From the NCBI RefSeq assembly GCF_038446955.1, contig NZ_CP151803.1:2356001-2420000 (forward strand): 64,000 nt of DNA. Reading direction: 5' to 3'. How positions within the stretch are numbered: the first letter of the stretch is position 1; each line of letters starts with the position of its first letter. Source of the stretch: Pedobacter sp. FW305-3-2-15-E-R2A2 (GTDB lineage: Bacteria > Bacteroidota > Bacteroidia > Sphingobacteriales > Sphingobacteriaceae). A program made the position numbers and the translations under genes. Positions 32,817 through 41,364 of this stretch are shown in pieces. The notes below the pieces were generated by a model, which saw only the letters and a list, made by a program, of their open reading frames with translations, had not been told where the DNA came from and made no database searches.

Positions 32817-34082
32817 ATGGCAAATCATGTAAACATCACTTCTACCGGTATAAAAAAGGTCTTGCGTCTTTATAATGAAAAGCAGGCGCTTGCAGAATAC
32901 ATCTGGAATGGTTTTGACGCTAAGGCGGATACCATCCGGATCGATTATACCCATAATGAACTGGGGACATTGGAAAGCCTGAAAGTTTCGGACAACGGAT
33001 ACGGGATAAACTTTGCTTATCTGAAGGATAAGTTTAATCCCTTTTATGAGTCGGAGAAAGCTATGGAACAACGGATCCACCTCCATAAGTCGACCATGCA
33101 CGGAAAGAATGGGGTAGGAAGGCTTACCTTTTTCACCTTTGCACACCATGCCGAATGGAACACCACTTATGAAGAGCAGGGGGTCTATAAAAACGGAAGT
33201 ATCCAGGTGGCTATCGGCGGACTGAACAATTACGAGTCTACCTTATTAAATGAGGATGTAAAGACCACTACAACCGGAACTACTGTTTCCTTTTCAAATA
33301 TCCAGCTTTTTAAAGAAACGATGGAGTTGAGCATTATCCCTTATTTACAAGCCGAATTCTGCTGGTTCCTGGAACTGAACAAAAACCGTGGATTTTCAAT
33401 TGTCATCAACGGACAACCTTTAACTTATCAGGATAATATCATTGATTACGAAGAAGGATTGGTATTCCGGTATCCGGATAGCAATACCCAGTTTAAAGTT
33501 AAGTTTATACAATGGAAGGAATCCTTACATAAGGAATTATCTAAGAATTATTTCATCAATCATAAAGGACAGGAAGTCTATAAAGATTATACTACGCTGA
33601 ACAAAAAGGCCGACGAGTATTACCACAGTGTCTTCATTGAGAGCGAATTCTTTAATGAGTTTGATTTTAGCAGTTCCGACCATGATGCACAGGTGAAGCT
33701 TTACAGCCGCACTAAATCTTCTTCAGAATATAAATACCTGATTAAAAAGGTCAATGAGCTTTTGAGAACGAAAAGAAAACCTTTTTTAAAAGAGTTTTCC
33801 AATAAGCTGATCGAGAAATACGAATTGGAAGGAGTGCTGCCAAAATTTGAAGCGGAAGAACAAACGAAAAGACAAGACCTCGTAGAAACATTAAAGGTGA
33901 TCTATGAGATTCAACCCAAATTATTCAGCGGTTTAAGTATCGATCAAAAGAAAGCATTTGTCAGATTGATTCATGTGCTGTTGAATTCTGCAGACCGTGG
34001 GCAATTGTTCCAGGTGATAGAAGGAATTGTGGAAATGGAAGCGGAAGAAAGAGAAGAGCTGATGAGCTTTTTGGCGATATAA
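32817..34082 (+). CDS. Stand-alone GHKL (HSP90-like) ATPase
   Basis: A 421-residue protein (start MANHVNITSTGIKK; the open frame reaches 27 bases upstream). The N-terminal GHKL domain shows the N box AEYIWNGFDAKAD (residues about 27-39), the G1 box VSDNGYGI and the G2 box HGKNGVGRLTFFTF (about 98-111). The region from about 200 on has no recognised domain and is rich in charged helices. Such solitary ATPases resemble prokaryotic MORC/HSP90-like proteins that sometimes sit in defence loci, but no nuclease, helicase or methylase is nearby. A -7-like box TAACTTTG is at 32783-32790. Confidence 0.8.
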   Translation: MANHVNITSTGIKKVLRLYNEKQALAEYIWNGFDAKADTIRIDYTHNELGTLESLKVSDNGYGINFAYLKDKFNPFYESEKAMEQRIHLHKSTMHGKNGVGRLTFFTFAHHAEWNTTYEEQGVYKNGSIQVAIGGLNNYESTLLNEDVKTTTTGTTVSFSNIQLFKETMELSIIPYLQAEFCWFLELNKNRGFSIVINGQPLTYQDNIIDYEEGLVFRYPDSNTQFKVKFIQWKESLHKELSKNYFINHKGQEVYKDYTTLNKKADEYYHSVFIESEFFNEFDFSSSDHDAQVKLYSRTKSSSEYKYLIKKVNELLRTKRKPFLKEFSNKLIEKYELEGVLPKFEAEEQTKRQDLVETLKVIYEIQPKLFSGLSIDQKKAFVRLIHVLLNSADRGQLFQVIEGIVEMEAEEREELMSFLAI

Positions 34083-34106
34083 AAACAGGGCTAAAGAGAA
34101 TGAAAA

Positions 34107-34135
34107 AAGGGTGCTCAAAAGAGCACCCTTTTTTT
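34107..34135 (+). terminator. Rho-independent terminator
   Basis: AAGGGTGCTC and GAGCACCCTT form a perfect 10-bp stem around an AAAA loop, followed by TTTTT. It ends the ATPase gene and lies next to the convergent oxidoreductase operon. Confidence 0.88.
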
Positions 34136-34138
34136 GGA

Positions 34139-34744
34139 TCAGGCCCAGGCCTTATCTCCCTTTTTATAGGGAACGGACCCTTCATATTTACCTGGCACAG
34201 CCATATAGCGTAAGGCCTGTGTACAACCGGCTTCCGAACTGAAATAACCCAGCATGGTCAGTTGTTTCATCATCAGGAAATAATGATTTGACAAACCCGG
34301 AAAATCTTTATCCTTTTTTCGTTCTGCTTCTTCCAGTTCCCCCTTTTTTGACTGATAGGTTTTTGCTTCTTTATCCAACGCAACCAATAAGGACAGCCGC
34401 TGTTCTGCACTGGCTTTCATAAAGCCGGTTTGATGCATCTGTTCACAAGCTGCATTCAGCGTTTTTATCCCCTCTCTAAAGGCTTTCTGGTCTTTTGTTT
34501 CATAACAATCGGTCACCATGACTGTCATAAATTGCCCTACGTTTGCCGCCTTGGCACCCGGGGTTTTTGTTTCCGGCAATATGGTTTCTGAAACTTCGTT
34601 CAGAAAATCAATGTCTTCTTTACTGAAAAGCTGCTGCCGACCTGTTTTAGGTTCCGGATTACAGCCGCTAAGGAGCGCATTGCCACCAATCATCACGCTA
34701 CCGGTAAGCAAAGCAATCATCTTTAAAAGTTCTCTTCGTTCCAT
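34139..34744 (-). CDS. Gluconate 2-dehydrogenase subunit 3-like protein
   Basis: A 201-residue exported lipoprotein-like subunit: twin-arginine-like start MERRELLKMIALL, then ALLSGC. The following helix FLNEVSETILPETKTPGAKA is the hallmark of the gluconate 2-dehydrogenase subunit 3 family, a small partner of membrane or periplasmic GMC dehydrogenases. It is the second gene of an operon, 4 bp after the GMC oxidoreductase. Confidence 0.9.
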   Translation of the reverse strand: MERRELLKMIALLTGSVMIGGNALLSGCNPEPKTGRQQLFSKEDIDFLNEVSETILPETKTPGAKAANVGQFMTVMVTDCYETKDQKAFREGIKTLNAACEQMHQTGFMKASAEQRLSLLVALDKEAKTYQSKKGELEEAERKKDKDFPGLSNHYFLMMKQLTMLGYFSSEAGCTQALRYMAVPGKYEGSVPYKKGDKAWA

Positions 34745-34748
34745 ATCG

Positions 34749-36431
34749 TCAGAGGTTGTTTTTCTTTAATTCCGTTACCGCATAATCTGCAGCTCTGGCG
34801 GTTAAGGCCATATAGGTTAAGGAGGGGTTTTGGCAGGCGGCAGAGGTCATACATGCGCCATCGGTTACAAATACGTTCAGACAGTCCCAGATCTGGTTCC
34901 ATTTGTTTAACACAGAGGTCTTTGGATCTCTTCCCATTCTTGCGGTTCCCATTTCATGGATGCCATGTCCCATGTCATGTCCGCCATCCCAGGTACTTAC
35001 GTTTTTCACCCCCACGGCCTCAAACATTTGCTTCATTTCTTCCTGCATGTCTTTTCGCATCTTAAACTCATTCTCCTTTAATTCCGCATCCATAGACAGG
35101 ACAGGCAGACCCCATTTATCTTTCTTATTTTTATCTAATGAAATCTTGTTTTCATGATAGGGAAGGATCTCTCCAAAAGCTGTTGCACCAATTGTCCATT
35201 GCCCGGGTTCGGTCAAAGCATCCTTAAAATTACCACCCATATTCAACTCGGCTATTTCTCTGCTCCATCCTTGTCTGCTCGCACCTCCCTGATAACCAAA
35301 TCCACGCAGGTAATCTCTTTTATCACCCGATAAATTGGCAAACCTGGGGATGTAAAAGCCATTCGCCCTTCTGCCGAAAACATACTGGTCCTCGTAGCCT
35401 TCAATTGTTCCCTGAGCACCAATGTTATAATGGTGGTCCATTACATTATGTCCAAGTTCGCCGCTGCTGCTCCCCAATCCGCCGGGCCATACACTGGTGG
35501 CGGAGTTAAATAGAATCCAGGCTGTATTTAAGGTAGAGGCGCATAAAAAGACGATTTTACTGTGGTATTCATGGGTTTTATTGGTTTCTGTATCTAAAAC
35601 CTCTACACCTTTTGCTTTCTTTTTGTCTTTATCATATAAAACCTGTGTGACTAATGAATAGGGCCTCACTGTCAGGTTACCTGTTTTCATGGCGGCAGGC
35701 AGGGTGGAGGATTGCGTACTGAAGTAACCACCAAAGGGACAACCTTCCCAGCAACGGTTTCTAAACTGGCACTTCGTTCTTCCGGGGATGGCGGCAGTAA
35801 GGTTGGCGGTTCTTCCGATGATGAGGTGGCGCTGATCTTTGTAATGCTTTTTCAGCCTTTCCGCGACCTCCTTTTCTACACAGTTCAATTCCATAGGAGG
35901 GAGGAAATGACCATCGGGCAATTGAGCGAGGTTTTCTTTAGAACCACTGATTCCTGCAAATTTCTCTACATGGTCGTACCAGGGGGCGAGATCCGCATAG
36001 CCGATTGGCCAGGGAACGGCAATTCCGTCTTTTTCATTGGCTTCAAAATCCATTGGACTCAAGCGGTAAGATTGCCTTCCCCATAGGATGGAGCGGCCTC
36101 CCATGCGGTAACTGCGCCACCAGGTAAAGGGTTTGACTTCTGTATAGGGGCAATCTTCTTCATTTGCCCAGGCATCCATTACTGCTTCTGAGGCGGCCCA
36201 GCCACGATGTATGACCGGGTATTTCTTTTTTTGCTCAACCGTGGTTCCTCCCCGGTGTTCAAACTCCCAGGGGTTCTTTTGAGCAGTTGCATAGTCTTTA
36301 ATATGTTCATAGGGACCGCCGCGTTCCAGCATTAAAACTTTTAAGCCTTTTTCGCAAAGTTCTTTTGCTGCCCAGCCGCCACTGATGCCGGATCCGACGA
36401 CAATTGCATCATAGGTGTTGTCTTCTATCAT
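34749..36431 (-). CDS. GMC-family oxidoreductase (large subunit)
   Basis: A 560-residue flavoprotein. The FAD-binding motif is VVGSGISGGWAAKEL (residues about 11-25), and the C-terminal motif near GHGIHEMGTARMG and ACQNPSLTYMALTARA holds the usual active-site His and Asn. No signal peptide is visible, although its partner subunit has a twin-arginine-type signal and may carry it out. The enzyme probably oxidises a sugar or alcohol. The AraC gene at 36590 is divergent and probably controls it through the repeats at 36491-36577. Confidence 0.93.
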   Translation of the reverse strand: MIEDNTYDAIVVGSGISGGWAAKELCEKGLKVLMLERGGPYEHIKDYATAQKNPWEFEHRGGTTVEQKKKYPVIHRGWAASEAVMDAWANEEDCPYTEVKPFTWWRSYRMGGRSILWGRQSYRLSPMDFEANEKDGIAVPWPIGYADLAPWYDHVEKFAGISGSKENLAQLPDGHFLPPMELNCVEKEVAERLKKHYKDQRHLIIGRTANLTAAIPGRTKCQFRNRCWEGCPFGGYFSTQSSTLPAAMKTGNLTVRPYSLVTQVLYDKDKKKAKGVEVLDTETNKTHEYHSKIVFLCASTLNTAWILFNSATSVWPGGLGSSSGELGHNVMDHHYNIGAQGTIEGYEDQYVFGRRANGFYIPRFANLSGDKRDYLRGFGYQGGASRQGWSREIAELNMGGNFKDALTEPGQWTIGATAFGEILPYHENKISLDKNKKDKWGLPVLSMDAELKENEFKMRKDMQEEMKQMFEAVGVKNVSTWDGGHDMGHGIHEMGTARMGRDPKTSVLNKWNQIWDCLNVFVTDGACMTSAACQNPSLTYMALTARAADYAVTELKKNNL

Positions 36432-36490
36432 CTCTTGTTCATTTAGGTTTTATTTGGTTATTTTAAATGTACAGCTTAATCGGAAGGTGC

Positions 36491-36577
36491 TTCAACTGCT
36501 ATTTATCGAAAAAAATACGCTATCTGATCATTTGTTGTAGCAAAATACAGTATTTTATGGTTAATATAGCAGTTGAA
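36491..36577. promoter_or_regulatory. Symmetric operator region between the oxidoreductase operon and the AraC gene
   Basis: A 12-bp inverted repeat (TTCAACTGCTAT at 36491-36502 and its complement ATAGCAGTTGAA at 36566-36577) encloses two direct AAAATAC copies 30 bp apart (36512 and 36542). The second copy forms the small palindrome AAAATACAGTATTTT. GCTA/TAGC arms lie inside as well. AraC-type regulators bind such direct repeats and loop between sites. The gene divergence supports local control, with the AraC protein at 36590 the likely binder. Confidence 0.45.
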
Positions 36578-36589
36578 TAGCCATGGGAT

Positions 36590-37435
36590 ATGAAGACACT
36601 GATTCAGAAAATTCATGTGGAAGAACACCATTCTTTCGCCTGCCGGACGTATAAAACACCTGATTTTGAAACGGCCTGGCATAAGCACCTGGAATGTGAG
36701 TTAATCCTGATCACAGAAGGAAACGGGACTGCATTAATCGGAGATTATATTGGAGAATATAAAGAAGGTGATGTCTTTTTTTTGAGTCCGGATCTGCCGC
36801 ATTGGTTTCGGAAATCGGAGCATAAAATGATAGGAAGTGCGATTGTGATCCATTTTCTGAAAGACTTTATGGGGGAAGTTTTTTTATCCCTGCCGGAGCT
36901 GAAGAACATTTGCAGGCCATTGGAAAACAACGATACCGGGATTCAGCTGCAAGGGCAACTGGCGGAGGAAATTGCCGTCATCATCAAACAAATGGAACAG
37001 GAGACAGGTCTGGAGCGGATTCAGCTGCTTTTAAAAGGAATGCAAAAGATCGGTACTTCCACGGAACAAAAAACCATTACCACTGCATTTGACAGCCTGG
37101 CCGGAGGAACAGAAAATGCAATGATAGAGACCATCATCGACTATTCATTTAAGCATTATCTGGATCCCATTTCCCTGAAAGAAATGGCCGAAATGACCAA
37201 AATGTCTATCCCCTCCTTTTGCCGCTTCTTCAAAAGAAACATCAAAAAGAGCTATTTTGATTTCATTAAAGAAATCAGGATCGGACGTGCCTGTAAATTG
37301 CTGCGGGAAACCAATCGTCCTGTGTTGAATATTTGTTACGACAGTGGGTATAACAGCTGGCCGAATTTCAGCAAGCAGTTTAAAGATGTCACAAAACTTT
37401 CTCCATCACAATACAGAAAGCAACACCTGGCCTGA
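36590..37435 (+). CDS. AraC-family transcriptional regulator
   Basis: A 281-residue regulator. A cupin-like ligand-binding domain (HLECELILITEGNGTALIGD, GDVFFLSPDLPHWF) occupies residues 20-110 or so, and the C-terminal double helix-turn-helix (ISLKEMAEMTKMSIPSFCRF and NICYDSGYNSWPNFSKQFK) lies at about 185-278. It is divergent from the GMC oxidoreductase operon, with a symmetric repeat cluster between them, so the oxidoreductase is its probable target and a sugar its probable inducer (inferred). Confidence 0.92.
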   Translation: MKTLIQKIHVEEHHSFACRTYKTPDFETAWHKHLECELILITEGNGTALIGDYIGEYKEGDVFFLSPDLPHWFRKSEHKMIGSAIVIHFLKDFMGEVFLSLPELKNICRPLENNDTGIQLQGQLAEEIAVIIKQMEQETGLERIQLLLKGMQKIGTSTEQKTITTAFDSLAGGTENAMIETIIDYSFKHYLDPISLKEMAEMTKMSIPSFCRFFKRNIKKSYFDFIKEIRIGRACKLLRETNRPVLNICYDSGYNSWPNFSKQFKDVTKLSPSQYRKQHLA

Positions 37436-37439
37436 GTCA

Positions 37440-37571
37440 TTAAATCACCTGAAGTACCGTCTTCCCGTTTTTACTTTTCTCCTTCGGCGCTGCTGCCGGT
37501 TTTTGAATGCCGGCAGGCAATGTCGTTCCAACCTGCAGCAGCCTGTTCCAAAGGATATATGGTATTGCCAT
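37440..37571 (-). CDS. Possible 43-residue small protein
   Basis: A short reading frame between the AraC gene and the VOC gene, starting MAIPYILWNRLLQVG and continuing through TTLPAGIQKPAAAPKEK to a NGKTVLQVI end. The amphipathic start, the Pro/Ala/Lys linker and the clean stop look like a real peptide, and the frame fills the gap almost exactly (stop 4 bp from the AraC stop, start 23 bp after the VOC stop). I recognise no family, and there is no ribosome-binding signal. It would be co-transcribed with the VOC gene. Confidence 0.4.
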   Translation of the reverse strand: MAIPYILWNRLLQVGTTLPAGIQKPAAAPKEKSKNGKTVLQVI

Positions 37572-37594
37572 ATACTTCTTTCATAGGTTGTTTT

Positions 37595-37996
37595 TTAGTA
37601 TTCTGAGTGTAAGGCGACCCTATTTCCCTCGGTATCTACAAACTGAGCAATAAAGCCAGCGGGGATTTGTGTTCTTGGAACCAATACCTTTCCTCCGCAA
37701 GCCTCAATTTTGTCGAGCACCTTTTGAATATCCGGACTGGCATTGATATAAACAACAGTTCCGTCCTGAGATGGTTTGGAAAATTCGTTTTTTAACAGAA
37801 CTCCGGTCACCCTTCCTGAAGTGGCCTGAATAACGTTGGGGGTAGAGGGGAAAAAAGTAAGTTCCTCCTCGCCAAACTGCTGTGTATTCATTTCGATATC
37901 AAGAATGGTTTCGTAGAATTTCTTTGCCCTGGCCGTATCTGTTACCGGGATTTCGAACCAGTTGATTACGTTTGTTTTTTCGCTTAATTTTTCCAT
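37595..37996 (-). CDS. VOC-family (glyoxalase-like) protein
   Basis: A 133-residue protein of two beta-alpha-beta-beta-beta units: NVINWFEIPVTDTARAKKFY at the start and GGKVLVPRTQIPAGFIAQFV plus DTEGNRVALHS near the end. VOC proteins bind a metal and act in glyoxal, antibiotic or aromatic chemistry; small single-domain forms such as this often have no proven activity. It is 30 bp downstream of the AraC-like regulator gene, which may form an operon with it. Confidence 0.88.
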   Translation of the reverse strand: MEKLSEKTNVINWFEIPVTDTARAKKFYETILDIEMNTQQFGEEELTFFPSTPNVIQATSGRVTGVLLKNEFSKPSQDGTVVYINASPDIQKVLDKIEACGGKVLVPRTQIPAGFIAQFVDTEGNRVALHSEY

Positions 37997-38026
37997 AATA
38001 ATTTTGTTAGCTGTTATACCGCAAAA

Positions 38027-38788
38027 TTATTCCTTCTTAAGTGTCGATAATTGTATAAATCGGTTGTTTTGATTTTCTGCGAGTACACCTGGCGTAACGC
38101 CTGAGTATTTTTTTACTTCCCTGATGAAATGTGCCTGATCACTATAATTCTGCTGTGGATACAGCTCTTTTTCATTCAAATGATCAAAAGAAGCACGGTA
38201 ACGGAGAATCGTACAATAGGATTTTAGTGAAATCCCAAACTGGTCTTTAAAATACTGACTGATTTGTCTGTTGCTCCAGAGAATGGTATTGGAAACTTCT
38301 TCCGCAGTGATGGAACCATTGGATGCATATAAGGTTTCAAACAGGTGCAGTTTTCTGTTGTCGATGTTCTTACAGAGACGTTGATGCATTTTTTGCTGCA
38401 ATGTTCCAACCAGTGCATTGAAGTCTGTTAAATCCCTGAGTTCAAGTCCCCAGAAATCCGGAGGTAAACCTTGCTCTGTATTTACCAGCGCTGCAATGCT
38501 TTCTTTTAAAATGTATTCTGAAGCAGGTAATTTAAAACTGATCCCGAAAATTGTTGTTTTTCCCGGAACGACAGATGTGGTTTCCTGATTCCATAATCCG
38601 CTTATAGAGACCCGGATAGGTTGGCCCTCCAGGGCACGAAAAAGAAGGTCAAAATAGCCATCCGGGAGGATGCTAAACTTTTTTTCCTCCTGATCGGGAT
38701 TGTGCACCGACCAATAACATTTTACAAAGCCGGACAACAAATCGTCAGGTGCTGCCCTTTGATATTCTACGTCGTTTGTCTCTTGCAT
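38027..38788 (-). CDS. AraC-like regulator with N-terminal DUF6597-type domain
   Basis: A 253-residue protein. The N-terminal half (LLSGFVKCYWSVHNPDQEEK, SILPDGYFDLLF) is the type found in Bacteroidota AraC proteins of the DUF6597 group. The C-terminal half holds a double helix-turn-helix (EEVSNTILWSNRQISQYFKD and QNYSDQAHFIREVKKYSGVT). It precedes the VOC gene and follows the EamA gene in the same direction, with gaps of 30 and 46 bp, so it may regulate this small group. Confidence 0.88.
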   Translation of the reverse strand: MQETNDVEYQRAAPDDLLSGFVKCYWSVHNPDQEEKKFSILPDGYFDLLFRALEGQPIRVSISGLWNQETTSVVPGKTTIFGISFKLPASEYILKESIAALVNTEQGLPPDFWGLELRDLTDFNALVGTLQQKMHQRLCKNIDNRKLHLFETLYASNGSITAEEVSNTILWSNRQISQYFKDQFGISLKSYCTILRYRASFDHLNEKELYPQQNYSDQAHFIREVKKYSGVTPGVLAENQNNRFIQLSTLKKE

Positions 38789-38834
38789 AGGAATGCATGT
38801 GATTTGGTTCTACAAGATAACGCTCAAATTTGAA

Positions 38835-39692
38835 TTATAATGTCTCTCTTTTTGAAGTAATTGTTGCACCTGCGCTGGCGATGATCACAAGGGCTACGGA
38901 GCAGTATTCCACCAGAGAAAGATGTTCGTTTAGGAACACAATTCCACACAACGCGGCAACTGCGGGTTCAAGACTCATCAGAATACTGAAGGTCCTTGCC
39001 GGCATCTGACTAAGTGCGCTCATTTCCAGGGTAAAGGGAATGGCGCTGGAGAGGAGAGCCAATGCGGCACCCATCAAAAGTAAACCAGGCGTTAAATTCC
39101 CAAATCCTCCACTGCCAATTCCAAAAGGGACTACGAGTAGAGTGGCAAAAATCATCCCTACAGAAACGGCATCTCCGCCTTTCATCACTTTAGAGATCTT
39201 GCCGCCAAGAACAATATAAGTTGCCCATAATCCACCGGCAAGTAAAGCGAGCAGGACGCCGATTAAATCCAATCCTTTTTCCGACCAGGGTGCGATCAGC
39301 GCAATCCCCAATGCTGCGAGTAATACCCAAAGGTAATCCATGACCTTCTTGGAATTCAATACGGCCAGCAACAAAGGGCCAATAAATTCCAGGGTAACGC
39401 CCAGTGCAAGAGGGATTCTCTTAATGGCCATGTAAAATATAAGGTTCATCGCGCCCAATACCAGTCCGTAGAGCATTACCGCTTTCCATTGTACTTTAGT
39501 GAACGTTTTGAGATTCGGCCTGTTGGCGATGAAAAGGATGACGGCCGATAAGCCAATTCTCAGAGAGGCGGTACTCGCCGGACCTATCGCTGGAAAGAGG
39601 CCTTTTGCAATTGCAGCCCCGGCCTGAACACTGATGATGGCCAATAAAACTGCAGGTAATGGTGGTATTTGAAGCAGTCGATTGTTTTTCAT
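38835..39692 (-). CDS. EamA-family (DMT) transporter
   Basis: Started at MKNNRLLQIPPLPAVLLAI (ATG 39692), giving 285 residues; the frame is open a further 13 codons but without a better start. About ten hydrophobic segments in two EamA repeats are visible (for example AVLLAIISVQAGAAIAKGLF and GLFAT-type GGLWATYIVLGGKI). The RhtA-like branch exports amino acids or metabolites from the cytoplasm. The substrate is unknown. It may be co-transcribed with the AraC-like regulator downstream. Confidence 0.9.
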   Translation of the reverse strand: MKNNRLLQIPPLPAVLLAIISVQAGAAIAKGLFPAIGPASTASLRIGLSAVILFIANRPNLKTFTKVQWKAVMLYGLVLGAMNLIFYMAIKRIPLALGVTLEFIGPLLLAVLNSKKVMDYLWVLLAALGIALIAPWSEKGLDLIGVLLALLAGGLWATYIVLGGKISKVMKGGDAVSVGMIFATLLVVPFGIGSGGFGNLTPGLLLMGAALALLSSAIPFTLEMSALSQMPARTFSILMSLEPAVAALCGIVFLNEHLSLVEYCSVALVIIASAGATITSKRETL

Positions 39693-39849
39693 AATGGGCC
39701 GGGAGTTAAATGAGGGGACAAATTTAAGCAATTTATAGTGATTCTATAGGATGAACAGGGAAATAGGGGAAATAGAAAAAGAATTCTTTACTTTCGTTTA
39801 ACCACACAATCAACACATTTGAAACCCGTAACCAAATAAACCAAAACAT

Positions 39850-41364
39850 ATGTTTGTTCAATTCAACAGATTTAAAATAATAAAGGGAACTTTATTGTTA
39901 TTCCTTGCTTTGTCTTTTTTTCTGACATCTGTATCTAAAGCACAAAAACCCTCTGCATTGCAGCTTTCACAAATCAAAAGAGGCTATGGGATGTTCATCC
40001 ATTTCGGACTGAATACCTTTAATGAAACGGAATGGTCGGACGGAAAACTGCCCGTTTCCTCTTATCAGCCAGATCAGCTGGATTGCGATCAATGGGTGAA
40101 AACCGCAAAAGAAGCAGGTTTCAGGTATGTGATCCTGGTGACCAAACACCATGACGGATTCGCACTCTGGAATAGCAAATATACGGACTATGATGTGGCC
40201 TCTTCCCCGGTAAAAACGGATGTAGTGGCTGCGGTAGCGAAAGCCTGTAAAAAATACGGCATAGAGCTTGGCTTGTATTATTCGCTGTGGGACAGGCATG
40301 AGCCTTCGCACAATGATCCCAACCCGGATGCTTATGTCAGCTTTATGAAAAATCAGCTCAGCGAATTGCTCAGCAACTATGGAGACATCTGCGAGCTTTG
40401 GTTTGATGGGGGATGGGCAAAGAAAGATGCCGACTGGAAGTTAGCGGAAGTATATGCACACATCAAAAAGCTACAGCCGGGTTGCCTGGTTACCGTAAAC
40501 CATACCATCGGAAAGAAGGACAATATTACCGCCGTTCAGCAGCCACTGGATATGCAGGAAGGTGATCCTATCCGTTTCTGGCCGGTGGACTTCAGAACCA
40601 AAGATCCAAACCTGGCGAGGTGGGATGATCCTAAATTATATACGTACAATAACGAGAACCATTACCTGATCCTGGAACATACCCTTTGCCTTTCCGATCG
40701 GTGGAACTGGTTTCAGAAAAAAGCAATCTTGCCTGCCAGAGGGGTAGATGAACTGGAAGAGCTGTTTTATTGGACTACAGCTAATAATAACATTATGATC
40801 CTTAATGTTCCGCCCGATGAGCATGGCCGCATCAGAGCGCATGAAAGCGCAAGGATTATTGAATTGGCAGAGCGGGTAGGAATTAAAGGTGGCAAAAAGC
40901 CATTGTCTGCCGGTTATGAGAACCTGGCTTTTAATGCCGCGATAAAAGCTTCGAGCAGGGCTGCTGATCCTAAAACAGGAGCAGAGAAGGCGAATGACTA
41001 CAGCCTGGAAACCTGGTGGACAGCCGGAGATTCCATTGCTTCTTTAGAGATGGACCTGAACAAGAAGTTCAATAGAATCACGATTATGGAGCAGCCGGAA
41101 ATGAAGGCGCTGAGCGATGGATTCTCTACCATCAGAAACTTTCATGTTCAGCATTTTTCGATAGAAGTCTTCGATGGTACCTGGAAGTCTGTTTATAAAG
41201 GGGATGAAATCGGGGCCTGTAAAATCATTACACTTCCTGAATATGGGAACGCTTCAAAGATCCGGTTAAACATTACCGCTTCCAATGGGATTCCATCTAT
41301 CAGCCATTTTGCCGTTTCAGATACAAAATCGAAAAGCTTGAGAAAGATCAGCTATGGGAAATAA
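39850..41364 (+). CDS. Alpha-L-fucosidase, glycoside hydrolase family 29
   Basis: A 504-residue secreted enzyme (signal peptide about residues 12-33, LLLFLALSFFLTSVSKAQ). The (beta/alpha)8 domain has MFIHFGLNTFNETEW, VTKHHDGFALW and the nucleophile in CELWFDGGW (Asp186). The last 140 residues form a beta-sandwich of the discoidin/F5-8 type (LETWWTAGDSIASLEMDL). It should remove fucose from glycans. The next gene, a sulfatase, overlaps its end by 11 bp, so the pair likely acts on a sulfated fucose-containing glycan (inferred). No SusC/SusD pair adjoins it. Confidence 0.95.
   Translation: MFVQFNRFKIIKGTLLLFLALSFFLTSVSKAQKPSALQLSQIKRGYGMFIHFGLNTFNETEWSDGKLPVSSYQPDQLDCDQWVKTAKEAGFRYVILVTKHHDGFALWNSKYTDYDVASSPVKTDVVAAVAKACKKYGIELGLYYSLWDRHEPSHNDPNPDAYVSFMKNQLSELLSNYGDICELWFDGGWAKKDADWKLAEVYAHIKKLQPGCLVTVNHTIGKKDNITAVQQPLDMQEGDPIRFWPVDFRTKDPNLARWDDPKLYTYNNENHYLILEHTLCLSDRWNWFQKKAILPARGVDELEELFYWTTANNNIMILNVPPDEHGRIRAHESARIIELAERVGIKGGKKPLSAGYENLAFNAAIKASSRAADPKTGAEKANDYSLETWWTAGDSIASLEMDLNKKFNRITIMEQPEMKALSDGFSTIRNFHVQHFSIEVFDGTWKSVYKGDEIGACKIITLPEYGNASKIRLNITASNGIPSISHFAVSDTKSKSLRKISYGK

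Noticed and set aside
37471..37584. Alternative 37-residue frame (MKEVYGNTIYPLE start) overlapping the 43-residue candidate
   Set aside because: Its residue order is less protein-like and it ends inside the other frame; only the 43-residue frame fills the gap to its end. A frameshift joining the two cannot be excluded.
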